Counted from the first letter of the stretch, positions 20,828 through 29,685 are shown. The stretch: 64,000 bases of DNA from Sphaerotilus natans (GCF_900156335.1 NZ_FTMZ01000022.1:1-64000), one strand, 5' to 3'. Notes: a model not told the origin generated them from the sequence alone. Numbers and translations: made by a program.

Positions 20828-21535
20828 ATGAGCGCCCGTGTTCTCCTGATCGACGACGATGCCCGTCTGACCGGCATGGTCAGCACCTACCTGGTCTCGG
20901 CCGGACTTCATGTCTCGGTGGCTGGCGACCTGGCCCAGGGGCGCGCGCGTCTGCAGCGCGAGCTCTTCGATGTGCTGGTGCTCGACCTGATGCTGCCCGA
21001 TGGCGATGGCCTGGACCTGACGCGCGAGCTGCGCGCCGACCCGCGCCTGCGCAGCTTGCCGCTGCTGATGCTGACTGCACGCGGCGAGCCGATGGACCGC
21101 ATCATCGGTCTGGAGCTCGGTGCCGACGACTACCTGCCCAAGCCCTTCGAGCCGCGCGAGTTGCTCGCGCGCATCAAGGCGCTGCTGCGCCGTGCCACGC
21201 CGCTGGGCGATGACGCGGTGCTGCGCTTCGGCCGGCTCGAGGTCGACGTGAACGCGCGTCAGGTGCGGGTCGACGGCCGCATCTGCGAGCTGACCAGCTA
21301 CCAGTTCGACATCCTGCAGGTGATGGCGCGCAGCCCCGGCCGGGTGCTCTCGCGCGACCAGATCATGGATGCGCTCAAGGGCCACCCGATCGAGGCCTTC
21401 GACCGCAGCATCGACGTGCATGTCTCGCGCATCCGCGCTGCGATCGAGGACGACCCGAAGAATCCGCGCCGCATCCTGACGGTGCGCGGCTCGGGCTACG
21501 TCTTCGCGCGCAAGCAGGACGCCGACGCGGCCTGA
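20828..21535 (+). CDS. OmpR/PhoB-family response regulator
   Basis: A 235-residue regulator. The receiver (1-120) has D10-D11 and D53 (LVLDLMLPDGDG) and a Lys in YLPKPFEP. The C-terminal winged helix contains LTSYQFDILQVMARSPGRVLS and the recognition region DRSIDVHVSRIRAAIEDDP. An upstream ATG at 20792 would add twelve residues. The cognate sensor kinase gene begins 14 bp after its stop. Confidence 0.94.
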   Translation: MSARVLLIDDDARLTGMVSTYLVSAGLHVSVAGDLAQGRARLQRELFDVLVLDLMLPDGDGLDLTRELRADPRLRSLPLLMLTARGEPMDRIIGLELGADDYLPKPFEPRELLARIKALLRRATPLGDDAVLRFGRLEVDVNARQVRVDGRICELTSYQFDILQVMARSPGRVLSRDQIMDALKGHPIEAFDRSIDVHVSRIRAAIEDDPKNPRRILTVRGSGYVFARKQDADAA

Positions 21536-21549
21536 GCGCGTCTTCAGGC

Positions 21550-23010
21550 ATGCGCTGGCGTCGAGCCACCGGAGTGCGCAGCCTCTACCTGCGCATCTAC
21601 CTCACCGTCGTGGTGGTGCTGCTGGTGTTCGCGCTGATCGCGGCGGTGCTGTTCCGCCGCCATGCGGCAGCCGAGGAGGCCCGCTTCGAGAGCGCGGTGC
21701 TCGAGCGCACTCGGGCGATGGCGGCGCTGATCGAGCGCAGTCTTCCACCCGCCAGCGCACCCGAGGAAACCCAGCGCGAGGTGCTGCTGGACTGGTCGCG
21801 TCAGCTCAAGCTGCCGCTGGCGCTGGATGACGCCTCGGGTCGGCGCATCGCCGAGTCCGAACCTTACCGTCGCATTCTCGAGGACCGGGCGCGCCCCGAA
21901 GCGGAGATCGCGCTGGCCTCGCGCCTGCCGGATGGCCGGGTGCTGTGGACACTGAAGATCCGCTTCAAGGGCATCAAGGGCGGCGGGCCAGGGCCCGGCC
22001 CCGGGCATGAGCATGGGCCTCGCGGTGATGGCGGGCCGCCGCGCCTGCCGCCGATCAGCGGTCCTGGGCCGCTGGATCGCATCGGCCTGGGCGGGCCGGG
22101 CCTGCTCGACGAGGCCACCGGCGTGCTGCTGCTGCTGGCGGCGCTGTTCACCGCGATCACGCTGGGCGCCTATCCGGTGGTGCGCCGGTTGACCCGGCGG
22201 CTCGAGATCCTGCAGCGCGGTGTCGAAGTCTTCGGCAGTGGCCGGTTGTCGCACCGGGTCGATGCACGCGGCGAAGACGAGGTCGCCGCGGTGGCGCGCA
22301 GCTTCAACCAGGCGGCGCAGCGCATCGAGGATCTGGTGCGCTCGAACCGCTCGCTGCTGGCCAATGCCAGCCATGAGCTGCGCTCGCCGCTGGCACGGCT
22401 GAAGATGGCGGTGTCGATGTTCGATCATGCCGACCCGGCCCAGCACGAGGGGCTGCGCCGCGAGATCGACCGCGACATCCGCGAGCTCGACGAGCTGGTC
22501 GAGGAGGTGCTGCTGGCCAGCCGGCTCGATGCGCGCTCGGACATGCAGCCCGAGCTGGTCGACCTGCTCGGCCTGCTGGTCGAGGAGGCCGCGCGGGTCG
22601 GCGCCGATGCGGGCGGCGAGGATGTCCAGGTGCTGGGCGAGGAGCGCCTGTTGCGCCGCGCGCTGCGCAACCTGCTGGAGAATGCGCGTCGCTACGGCGG
22701 CGACGATGTGTCGGCCGATGTCGCCACGCTGCCGGACGGCCGCATCGAGATCAGCATCCGCGATCGCGGCCCTGGCGTGCCGGCGGAGTTCCGCGAGCGC
22801 ATCTTCGAGCCGTTCTACCGCCTGCCCGGCCATGCCGAGCGCGCCGGCGGCGTCGGCCTCGGGCTGTCGCTGGTGCGCCAGATCGCCGAGCGCCACGGCG
22901 GCACGGTGCGCTGCGAGGGCCGCGAGGGCGGCGGCACCTGCTTCGTCATCACGCTGCCGAGTCCGATGCTGGGCGACGACGCTCCGGCGCCCGGTCGGCA
23001 TAGCGGTTGA
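21550..23010 (+). CDS. Sensor histidine kinase
   Basis: A 486-residue inner-membrane kinase. TM1 is at ~13-35 and TM2 at ~187-208, enclosing a ~150-residue periplasmic sensor domain. HAMP follows, then the dimerisation/H box with H275 (ANASHELRSPLARLK), N box (LLRRALRNLLENARRYG), DRGPGVP, FEPFYR and GLGLSLVRQIAERHGG. The sensor domain contains an unusual Gly/Pro/His-rich stretch at ~144-174. It is the partner of the preceding regulator. Its last 62 bp overlap the convergent DUF3717/DUF1289 gene. Confidence 0.95.
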   Translation: MRWRRATGVRSLYLRIYLTVVVVLLVFALIAAVLFRRHAAAEEARFESAVLERTRAMAALIERSLPPASAPEETQREVLLDWSRQLKLPLALDDASGRRIAESEPYRRILEDRARPEAEIALASRLPDGRVLWTLKIRFKGIKGGGPGPGPGHEHGPRGDGGPPRLPPISGPGPLDRIGLGGPGLLDEATGVLLLLAALFTAITLGAYPVVRRLTRRLEILQRGVEVFGSGRLSHRVDARGEDEVAAVARSFNQAAQRIEDLVRSNRSLLANASHELRSPLARLKMAVSMFDHADPAQHEGLRREIDRDIRELDELVEEVLLASRLDARSDMQPELVDLLGLLVEEAARVGADAGGEDVQVLGEERLLRRALRNLLENARRYGGDDVSADVATLPDGRIEISIRDRGPGVPAEFRERIFEPFYRLPGHAERAGGVGLGLSLVRQIAERHGGTVRCEGREGGGTCFVITLPSPMLGDDAPAPGRHSG

Positions 23011-23383
23011 AGCGCCAGGCGCTGCCCTCGGCGATGATGCGGCGCCAGATGACGCGCTTCTCCCCCGGGCTCATCGCCGGCCAGTGCCGGACCTCCTCGA
23101 AGCTGCGCCCGCAGCCCTTGCAGACTGCGTCGCCCTGGGCGGTCGAGCAGATCGCGATGCAGGGCGCGTCGGGCGTGCTGTCGTACCAGGCCAGCCAGGC
23201 CTCGCGGGCCGGCGGCGGCAGCGTGGTCTCGTCGTGCGCGGTCTGGCGGAAGTAGCTCATCCGCGCGTAGACCTCGGCCAGCGCGCGCAGCGGCGCGCCG
23301 AGCTCGACGCCGTCGGGCGAGGGGCTGCGCTGGCGCCACCAGTTGATGGCGTTCTCGATGTCGGTGATGTGGATGTCGGCCAT
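22949..23383 (-). CDS. DUF3717-DUF1289 protein
   Basis: A 144-residue protein joining two small uncharacterised domains. The N-terminus (ITDIENAINWWRQRSPSPDG) matches DUF3717. The centre matches DUF1289, with four cysteines C75, C79, C88 and C91 (PCIAICS, VCKGCGRSFEEV), probably a metal site. I use the ATG at 23383. Its 3' end overlaps the kinase gene by 62 bp in antisense. Function unknown. Confidence 0.82.
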   Translation of the reverse strand: MADIHITDIENAINWWRQRSPSPDGVELGAPLRALAEVYARMSYFRQTAHDETTLPPPAREAWLAWYDSTPDAPCIAICSTAQGDAVCKGCGRSFEEVRHWPAMSPGEKRVIWRRIIAEGSAWRFNRYADRAPERRRPASDSAA

Positions 23384-23450
23384 GGCCACGCGAGCATAGC
23401 GGCCGACGCCCGTCCCCGGCATCGTCAGGGGCGGTGGAGGCTCGGTGCGC

Positions 23451-23918
23451 TCAGCGCGCGCCGCCGAGCAGGCCGCCGAGGATCTGCGGCAGCATCGCGC
23501 CCAGGTCGGTGCCCTGCTGGGGCAGGCGGCCGTCCGGCGTCATGGCGTCGACCACCTGCGGCAGGATCTGCGCCAGCGCGCCACCGGCTGCGCCGCTGTC
23601 CATGCCGGCGCTGCGCGCGAGTTGGCCCAGCACGTCCGGGCCGAGCACCTGGCCGATCTGCTCAGCCGAGATCGGCAGGTTCTGGCCGGTCGAGACCCAG
23701 GAGGCAGCCACGTCGCCCAGGCCGCCGCGCTGGAACTGCTCCAGCAGCCCGCCCAGGCCACCGGCCGGCGCGCTGGCCTGGGCCGCGCCGCCGCCGCCGA
23801 GGCCGCCGTTCATCAGCATGCCGATCAGCGCCTGGATCAGGGCGGCCTGGCCGCCCTGCTGCGAGCCGCCGAGCGCCTGGCTCACCACCGAGCCGACCAG
23901 AGAGTCGAGCAGTCCCAT
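23451..23918 (-). CDS. DUF937/YidB-like protein
   Basis: A 155-residue Gly/Leu/Gln-rich protein starting MGLLDSLVGSVVSQALG, typical of the YidB/DUF937 family, with repeated helical motifs (ISAEQIGQVLGPDVLGQLA) in the C-terminal half. The ATG at 23918 has AGGAG 9 nt upstream. The function of the family is not established. It has no obvious operon partner. Confidence 0.85.
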   Translation of the reverse strand: MGLLDSLVGSVVSQALGGSQQGGQAALIQALIGMLMNGGLGGGGAAQASAPAGGLGGLLEQFQRGGLGDVAASWVSTGQNLPISAEQIGQVLGPDVLGQLARSAGMDSGAAGGALAQILPQVVDAMTPDGRLPQQGTDLGAMLPQILGGLLGGAR

Positions 23919-23940
23919 CTGTGTTCTCCTGTTGGAATCG

Positions 23941-23962
23941 AAAAGAAGAAAGAAGAAAGAAG
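23941..23962. repeat. Homopurine GAA/GAAA tract
   Basis: A 22-nt run of A and G made of short gaa/gaaa units lies in the leader region of the DUF937 gene, 23 bp upstream of its start. Such tracts can vary in length by slippage. No function is claimed. Confidence 0.5.
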
Positions 23963-24086
23963 TCGTGAATCGCGACAAGGTTCACGCTGCGCCGGGGCGC
24001 GGGAGCTACTGTGACCGGTTTCCAAGTCCTTGTCATGCGACCAATGGCCGGGTCATCCGCCGGGCGCCGATTACACTCCCGCACCC

Positions 24087-24725
24087 ATGAAACGCATCGT
24101 GATCCTGATTTCCGGCCGGGGCTCCAACATGGAGGCCATCCAGAAGGCCTGCGTGGCCGAGGGCTGGCCAGCCTCCGTCGTCGCCGTCATCAGCAACCGC
24201 CCGCAGGCCGGCGGCCTGGCCTGGGCACAGGCGCAGGGCATCGCCGCGGTCGGCCTGGACCACCGCGCCCATGCCGACCGCGCCGCCTTCGACGCCGCGC
24301 TGGCCGAGGAGATCGACCGCCACCAGCCCGACCTGGTGGTGCTGGCCGGCTTCATGCGCATCCTGACGCCCGAGTTCGTCGCGCGCTACGCCGGGCGGCT
24401 GCTCAACATCCACCCGTCGCTGCTGCCGTCCTTCGGCGGCCTGCACACGCACGAGCGCGCGCTGCAGGCAGGCTGCAAGTTCGCCGGCGCCACGGTGCAT
24501 TTCGTGACGCCCGAGCTCGATCACGGTCCGATCGTCATCCAGGCGGCGGTGCCGGTGCGCCAGGGCGACACGCCCGACACGCTGGCCGAGCGCATCCTGC
24601 GCTGCGAGCACGTGATCTACCCGCGCGCGGTGCGCTGGTTCGTCGAGGACCGCCTCGAGGTCGATGCGGCGGGCGTCGTGCGCCATCTTGACGGTGCCGA
24701 GCAGTGGCTGTTCGATCCGCGCTGA
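24087..24725 (+). CDS. purN: Phosphoribosylglycinamide formyltransferase (PurN)
   Basis: A 212-residue enzyme that transfers a formyl group from 10-formyl-THF to GAR, the third step of purine synthesis. The phosphate-binding ISGRGSNMEAI, the catalytic region NIHPSLLPSFGGLHTHERAL split as NIHPSLLPS and GLHTHERAL, and the Asp in ELDHGPIVI are intact. It is 49 bp upstream of an RNA methyltransferase gene on the same strand. Confidence 0.97.
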   Translation: MKRIVILISGRGSNMEAIQKACVAEGWPASVVAVISNRPQAGGLAWAQAQGIAAVGLDHRAHADRAAFDAALAEEIDRHQPDLVVLAGFMRILTPEFVARYAGRLLNIHPSLLPSFGGLHTHERALQAGCKFAGATVHFVTPELDHGPIVIQAAVPVRQGDTPDTLAERILRCEHVIYPRAVRWFVEDRLEVDAAGVVRHLDGAEQWLFDPR

Positions 24726-24774
24726 GCCGTCCTTTCTTGTCAGATTTTCCGATTTCGTTCCCGAGGAGCCCTCG

Positions 24775-26043
24775 ATGACCCCCAAGGCCCTGTTCGCCCT
24801 GTGCGACGAGCTGCTGCACGAGGTGCTGCGCTTCACCACGCCCGCCGATGCGGTGGTGTCGTCCTTCTTCCGCCAGAACCGCGCGCTGGGCGCACGCGAG
24901 CGCCAGACGCTGGCCGAGACGGTCTACGAGGTGCTGCGCCGCCGCGCGAAGTACCAATATCTGGCGCGCTCGGGCCACGGCTCGATCGAGCGCCGGCTGA
25001 TCCTGCTGGCCTGGCAGGGCTCAGAGGCCTACCTGAATGCCGCCATCACCGAGGGCGAGCGCACCTGGCTGGACAACTGCCGCCAGTTTGATCCGATGAA
25101 GGCGTCGAAGGGCCACAACGCCGCGCTGGTGCACAACCTGCCCGAGTGGCTGGTCGAGCCGCTGAAGGCGCAGGTCGGCGAGGAGTTCGACGCGCTGGCC
25201 CAGGCGCTGCTGCAGCCCGCCGGGCTGGACCTGCGCGTCAACGCGATCAAGGTCAAGCGCGAGGCCGCACAGGAGGCGCTGGCCGCCGAGGGCATCCGCG
25301 CGCAGCCGACGCCGTTCTCGCCGCTGGGCCTGCGCGTCGACGGCAAGCCGGCGCTCAACCGCACCGAGGTCTTCAACCGCGGCGAGGTCGAGGTGCAGGA
25401 CGAGGGCAGCCAGCTGCTGGCGCTGCTGACCGAGGCCAAGCGTGGCGAGATGGTGGTGGATTTCTGTGCCGGCGCCGGCGGCAAGACGCTGGCGCTGGGC
25501 GCGATGATGCGCAACACCGGTCGGCTCTACGCCTTCGACGTGTCGGCGCACCGCCTGGCCGCGCTCAAGCCGCGCCTGGCGCGCAGCGGGCTGTCGAATG
25601 TCTACCCGGCGGGCATCACCCACGAGCGCGACGACCGCGTCAAGCGCCTGGCCGGCAAGATCGACCGGGTGCTGGTCGACGCGCCGTGCTCAGGCCTGGG
25701 CACGCTGCGCCGCAATCCCGACCTGAAGTGGCGCCAGAGCGAGAAGTCGGTCGCCGAGCTGACCGCCAAGCAGGCGTCCATCCTCGACAGCGCCGCGCGA
25801 CTGGTGAAAACCGGCGGCCAGCTGGTCTACGCCACCTGCAGCGTGCTGGAGGCCGAGAACGAGGCCATCGTCCACGCCTTCTCCGAGGCGCACCCGGACT
25901 TCGAGCGGCTCGACGCCGCCGAGGTGCTCGAGCGCCAGAAGGTCGAGCAGGCCGCCTCGCTGTGCCACGACGGCATGCTGCGGCTGTGGCCGCACCGCCA
26001 CGGCACCGACGGCTTCTTCGCCGCGGTCTGGCGCCGGCGCTGA
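24775..26043 (+). CDS. RsmB/NOP-family RNA (cytosine-5) methyltransferase
   Basis: A 422-residue SAM-dependent methyltransferase. The SAM site is VVDFCAGAGGKTLALGAMM. Both catalytic cysteines are visible, in VDAPCSGLGTLRRNPDLKW and VYATCSVLEAENEAIV. The N-terminal ~150 residues are a helical RNA-binding part, shorter than the NusB-like domain of RsmB. Whether it methylates 16S rRNA C967 or another site cannot be told. The start has GAGGAG 7 nt upstream. Confidence 0.92.
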   Translation: MTPKALFALCDELLHEVLRFTTPADAVVSSFFRQNRALGARERQTLAETVYEVLRRRAKYQYLARSGHGSIERRLILLAWQGSEAYLNAAITEGERTWLDNCRQFDPMKASKGHNAALVHNLPEWLVEPLKAQVGEEFDALAQALLQPAGLDLRVNAIKVKREAAQEALAAEGIRAQPTPFSPLGLRVDGKPALNRTEVFNRGEVEVQDEGSQLLALLTEAKRGEMVVDFCAGAGGKTLALGAMMRNTGRLYAFDVSAHRLAALKPRLARSGLSNVYPAGITHERDDRVKRLAGKIDRVLVDAPCSGLGTLRRNPDLKWRQSEKSVAELTAKQASILDSAARLVKTGGQLVYATCSVLEAENEAIVHAFSEAHPDFERLDAAEVLERQKVEQAASLCHDGMLRLWPHRHGTDGFFAAVWRRR

Positions 26044-26076
26044 GCGCGCTGGAGGCGGGCGGGCAAATCACCGCCA

Positions 26077-26109
26077 CTCGGGTGGCTGCTCATGTCGCCG
26101 CCACCCGAG
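26077..26109. terminator. Inverted repeat, possible terminator
   Basis: Perfect 10-bp arms ctcgggtggc (26077-26086) and gccacccgag (26100-26109) with a 13-nt loop lie 34 bp after the methyltransferase gene. No T-tract follows, so intrinsic termination is uncertain. A possible -10 box, tagaat, lies just downstream at 26116 and may serve the desaturase gene. Confidence 0.35.
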
Positions 26110-26232
26110 CGGGGCTAGAATCGCCCGCCCGCCTGTGACTCGGACCCCTCGCCCCGTGCGCTTTCCGAAACGCCGGCGACCTTCGCCCGCCGTGCAGCCT
26201 GCCTGCTTCCTGCGTTTCTGAAAGTCTTTCCG

Positions 26233-27456
26233 ATGTCCGACCTCTCGACGATCTGGGCAGTCCTGCTGGACTGGCTGGCTCATGGCCTGCTGCGTGCTTC
26301 CTGGTGGCAGGTGCTGCTGTTCACGCTCGTGGTGACGCACATCACGATCGTCTCGATCACCGTTTTCCTGCACCGCAGCCAGGCACATCGCTCGCTGGAC
26401 CTGGGGCCGATTCCTTCGCATTTCTTTCGTTTCTGGCTGTGGATGACCTCCGGCATGGTGACGAAGGAGTGGGTCGCGGTCCACCGCAAGCACCACGCCA
26501 AGTGCGAGACGGTCGATGATCCGCACAGCCCGGTCGCGCACGGCCTGCAGACGGTGCTGCTGCGTGGCAGCGAGCTCTATCGCGCCGAGGCCAAGGTGGC
26601 CGAGACGCTGAAGAAGTACGGCCACAACACGCCCGACGACTGGCTCGAGCGCCATTTCTACACCGGCCGCTCGGCGCTGGGCGTGGCGCTGATGCTGATC
26701 ATCGACGTGGCGCTGTTCGGCGCGCTGGGCCTGACGGTCTGGGCGGTGCAGATGCTGTGGAGCCCGATCCATGCGGCCGGCATCATCAACGGCCTGGGCC
26801 ACCACTGGGGCTATCGCAACTTCGAGGCGGCCGACGCCTCGACCAACATCTCGCCCTGGGGCATCTGGATCGGCGGCGAGGAACTGCACAACAACCACCA
26901 CACCTTCCCGACTTCGGCCAAGCTGTCGGTCAAGCCCTTCGAGTTCGACATCGGCTGGGGCTACATCCGCCTGCTGGAAATGCTCGGCCAGGCCAAGGTG
27001 CGCAAGACCGCGCCGCAGCTCAAGCTCGGCGCCATGAAGGCGGTGGCCGACAGCCAGACGCTGGAGGCGCTGATCGCCAACCGCTACGAGATGATGGCGC
27101 AGTACGCCACCGGTCTGCGCCGCGCCTGCAACGAGGAACTCGACCGCCTGAAGCAGCAGGGGGCGCAGAACACCGAGCGCTGGGCCCAGATGCGTCTGGC
27201 GCAGCGCTGGCTGCACCGCGACGAGCAGAAGATCCCGGCCGAGTTCAAGGCCAGCATCGCGCAGGCCTGCGACCAGAGCCCGGCACTGGCCAAGCTGGTG
27301 GCCATGCGCGAGGAGCTGCGCCAGCTCTGGACCCGCACCAATGTGTCGGGCGAGCAGCTGGTCGCCGACCTGCAGGGCTGGTGCCAGCGGGCCGAGGCCA
27401 GCGGTATCGTCGCGCTGCAGGATTTCGCCCGCACGCTGCGCTCGGCGCGGGCCTGA
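26233..27456 (+). CDS. Membrane fatty-acid desaturase (acyl-CoA or acyl-lipid delta-9 type)
   Basis: A 407-residue di-iron membrane desaturase. The three histidine boxes are HRSQAH, HRKHH and HNNHH. Two hydrophobic hairpins (about 15-45 and 150-180) flank the boxes. It should introduce a double bond into fatty-acyl chains to adjust membrane fluidity. The C-terminal ~130 residues, after the last box, are long, soluble and helical, and are typical of the betaproteobacterial DesA form. It is monocistronic. Confidence 0.93.
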   Translation: MSDLSTIWAVLLDWLAHGLLRASWWQVLLFTLVVTHITIVSITVFLHRSQAHRSLDLGPIPSHFFRFWLWMTSGMVTKEWVAVHRKHHAKCETVDDPHSPVAHGLQTVLLRGSELYRAEAKVAETLKKYGHNTPDDWLERHFYTGRSALGVALMLIIDVALFGALGLTVWAVQMLWSPIHAAGIINGLGHHWGYRNFEAADASTNISPWGIWIGGEELHNNHHTFPTSAKLSVKPFEFDIGWGYIRLLEMLGQAKVRKTAPQLKLGAMKAVADSQTLEALIANRYEMMAQYATGLRRACNEELDRLKQQGAQNTERWAQMRLAQRWLHRDEQKIPAEFKASIAQACDQSPALAKLVAMREELRQLWTRTNVSGEQLVADLQGWCQRAEASGIVALQDFARTLRSARA

Positions 27457-27483
27457 CGGGCACGGCGGGTCGCCGCAGCCACT

Positions 27484-29082
27484 TCAGGCGGCCAGCACCT
27501 CGAACTCCACGACATCGAGCAGCGAAGCCCGGGGCATCTGCTCTCGCCGACGCAGCAGGCCGTGCAGCGTCAGCAGTTCCTCGAAGGCGGGCAGATCGAG
27601 CTCTTCCAGCGCGGTCGGCCGCAGCAGCAGCGCGGCCAGATGCGCCTCGGCCTGCGCCTCGTTCCAGTGCTCGCAGACCTGCCTCCAGGTGAGTTCATGC
27701 TGCTCGAGTTGGCGCTGGCTGTCCTGCCGCGATGCTGCTGAGGCCGATGTCGTTGGCGACATCTGGGGCACTCGCACGTTGTAGAGCGCCTCGAGCTGAG
27801 CAGCCACCCGTTCATGGTTCCAGGGCTGTCGCAGCTGCTCGTAGAGGGCCAGCAGCCGCATCAGCAGCCAGGGGCAGCGTCCCTGGCCTTCGAGCAGGCG
27901 ACGTTCGAGCACCATGACCCAGCCGAGCTGCTGCTCGGCATTGCCGGGCGGTGCGGCCTCCAGTTCCCCCAGCAGCTCCTGGCTGCCCTCGTCGTCCAGG
28001 CGGGGATGGCCGAAGTTGCTGTCCTGCCAGCAGGAGCGATCCTCGGCAGAGGTCAAGGCCGATGCGGACGAAGGTGCTGGAGGGGCTGCCGTCGAGGCCT
28101 CGTCGTCCTGCGACTGGGGCCAGTCGATCGTGATGATCCGTCCCGCTGGGCCTTGGGGTGAGGCGGGCGCCGCGTGCTCGTCGGTGCCTGGGTGATGGGG
28201 TCCGGTTGGCACGGTGCTGCTGGGGGTCGTGCGGCGCCGACCGGCCCGGCCCGATCCTGCCGGTCGATCGTGCAGCAGTCGTCCGATCATCATGCAGCTG
28301 CCCAGGCCGATCAGCGTGCCCGCCACCAGGGCTGCATCGCGCCAGGGTGGGGCAGGGGCGTCCTGTTGGGCCAGCTGCAGCTGCAGCTTCAGCTCGTCCA
28401 GGGCGGCACGGGTTTCGCGCTGCTGCTCATGCAGATGTCGCCAGGCCTCGGGGAACTCGGCCCGGACGCCGGGTTCGGCGTGCGGCAGCCGCTCCGCCAC
28501 CAGACGGGCGATCAGCTCGGCGGCGCCGGCCAGCGCGGCCTCGTCGGCGCCGGTCGGGCCGCTCAGGGTCGGTGCAGGGCGGGGGGCTGCAGCCGCGGGT
28601 GTTGACGGTGCGGCGTGGGCCTGAACCGTCTGGCGCACCTGTGCTGCAGGTCTGCGAGGCAGGGGTCGGCGCGGAGGATCGGCGAGCACGGTGAACTCCC
28701 GGCTGAAGGCCGCGCCGCACAGCAGGTCCACCCGTCCGATCAGCACCGGCTCCTCGACGAGCGCAGGGCTGTGGATCTGGACCGTCACCTGCTCGTCCTG
28801 CCCGCTGGGCACGGTGCGTATCCGGATCGGTTCGAGCGCTTCGCCGCTGTCGGCATGTTGCAGTCGCACAGCGATGCAGTCCGGCCCCAGCAGTGCGGGT
28901 GGAATGTCGAAGGCCCGCACCTGCAGGCTCATCGCGACTGGCTCGCCGATGGTGGCCTTGCTGCGGCGAGTGTCGATGGATTGCGCGCCGGCCTGCTGCG
29001 GCAGCAGCAGTAGAAACAGCCAGAGCAGCCAGATCCGTTCGGGTTGCTGGCGTCGCCGGGGGCGGGAGCCGCACAGGTGCAT
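27484..29082 (-). CDS. FimV/HubP-like membrane protein (hypothetical)
   Basis: A 532-residue protein with a signal peptide (hydrophobic 17-33, cleavage after AGA). A ~110-residue beta-rich domain begins SIDTRRSKATIGEPVAMSL. A Pro/Ala linker and a coiled coil (~215-245) come next, then a TM segment near 250-270, an acidic Pro/Ser-rich cytoplasmic linker, and a helical TPR-like tail (WVMVLERRLLEGQGRCPWLL). This order resembles FimV/HubP polar hub proteins, but no LysM domain is visible and length is shorter. Start has AGGAGG upstream. Function is inference only. Confidence 0.6.
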   Translation of the reverse strand: MHLCGSRPRRRQQPERIWLLWLFLLLLPQQAGAQSIDTRRSKATIGEPVAMSLQVRAFDIPPALLGPDCIAVRLQHADSGEALEPIRIRTVPSGQDEQVTVQIHSPALVEEPVLIGRVDLLCGAAFSREFTVLADPPRRPLPRRPAAQVRQTVQAHAAPSTPAAAAPRPAPTLSGPTGADEAALAGAAELIARLVAERLPHAEPGVRAEFPEAWRHLHEQQRETRAALDELKLQLQLAQQDAPAPPWRDAALVAGTLIGLGSCMMIGRLLHDRPAGSGRAGRRRTTPSSTVPTGPHHPGTDEHAAPASPQGPAGRIITIDWPQSQDDEASTAAPPAPSSASALTSAEDRSCWQDSNFGHPRLDDEGSQELLGELEAAPPGNAEQQLGWVMVLERRLLEGQGRCPWLLMRLLALYEQLRQPWNHERVAAQLEALYNVRVPQMSPTTSASAASRQDSQRQLEQHELTWRQVCEHWNEAQAEAHLAALLLRPTALEELDLPAFEELLTLHGLLRRREQMPRASLLDVVEFEVLAA

Positions 29083-29141
29083 GGAGGCCCTCCTCGAGAG
29101 TTCACCGGCTCAATGTAGGCATCGGTGACTTGAGGGCTCAT

Positions 29142-29169
29142 CCCCCTGGAGGGGGCCCCCGCAAGGGGG
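29142..29169. repeat. Tandem GC hairpins (ccccc-ggggg twice)
   Basis: Two adjacent 5-bp hairpins with 4-nt loops: ccccctggaggggg (29142-29155) and cccccgcaaggggg (29156-29169). They lie between the FimV-like gene start and the rpmG terminator. Similar units occur in intergenic DNA of related bacteria to my knowledge. Possibly a transcription barrier. Confidence 0.45.
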
Positions 29170-29176
29170 TGTCGAC

Positions 29177-29213
29177 GAAGAAAACCCGCCGGGACATGAC
29201 TGTCCGGGCGGGT
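29177..29213 (-). terminator. Terminator of rpmB-rpmG
   Basis: On the minus strand ACCCGCC (29213-29207) pairs with GGCGGGT (29190-29184), with an inner GGACA/TGTCC extension, followed by TTTTC. It lies 53 bp after the rpmG stop. Confidence 0.75.
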
Positions 29214-29265
29214 CTGCACGGGCACGTTCAGCAGCGGCTGCCGAGGAACGTGTCGATCATCGAGA

Positions 29266-29436
29266 TCAGCGCAGCTTCACTTCCTTGTACAGGACGTGCT
29301 TGCGTGCCTTCGGATCGAACTTCATGAATTCCAGCTTTTGCGGCGTGGTCTTCTTGTTCTTGTCCGTGGTGTAGAAGTGGCCGGTACCCGCAGTGGATTC
29401 CAGCTTGATCTTTTCGCGTCCGCCTTTGGCTGCCAT
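29266..29436 (-). CDS. rpmG: 50S ribosomal protein L33
   Basis: A 56-residue protein reading [20 protein letters not shown] at the start and ending [10 protein letters not shown]. This is the non-zinc (C-minus) form of L33, with no CxxC pairs. It follows rpmB by 15 bp, the standard order, and ends before a strong terminator. Confidence 0.96.
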   Translation of the reverse strand: MAAKGGREKIKLESTAGTGHFYTTDKNKKTTPQKLEFMKFDPKARKHVLYKEVKLR

Positions 29437-29451
29437 GGTGTCGGTCTCCGA

Positions 29452-29685
29452 TTACAGTTCGCCGCGAGCACGCAGGTCCGCCAGGACCACGTCGATGCCC
29501 TTCTTGTCGATCAGGCGCAGAGCCGCGTTCGAGATGCGCAGGCGAACCCAGCGGTTCTCGCTCTCGACCCAGAAGCGGCGGTACTGCAGGTTGGGCAGCC
29601 AGCGGCGCTTGGTTTTGTTGTTGGCGTGGGAAACATTGTTCCCGGTCATCGGGCCCTTGCCCGTGACTTGACAGACGCGTGCCAT
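29452..29685 (-). CDS. rpmB: 50S ribosomal protein L28
   Basis: A 77-residue L28, starting [20 protein letters not shown] and containing [13 protein letters not shown]. The ATG at 29685 has GGAGAAG upstream. An in-frame upstream start would add 20 unlikely residues. First gene of the rpmB-rpmG operon. Confidence 0.97.
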   Translation of the reverse strand: MARVCQVTGKGPMTGNNVSHANNKTKRRWLPNLQYRRFWVESENRWVRLRISNAALRLIDKKGIDVVLADLRARGEL

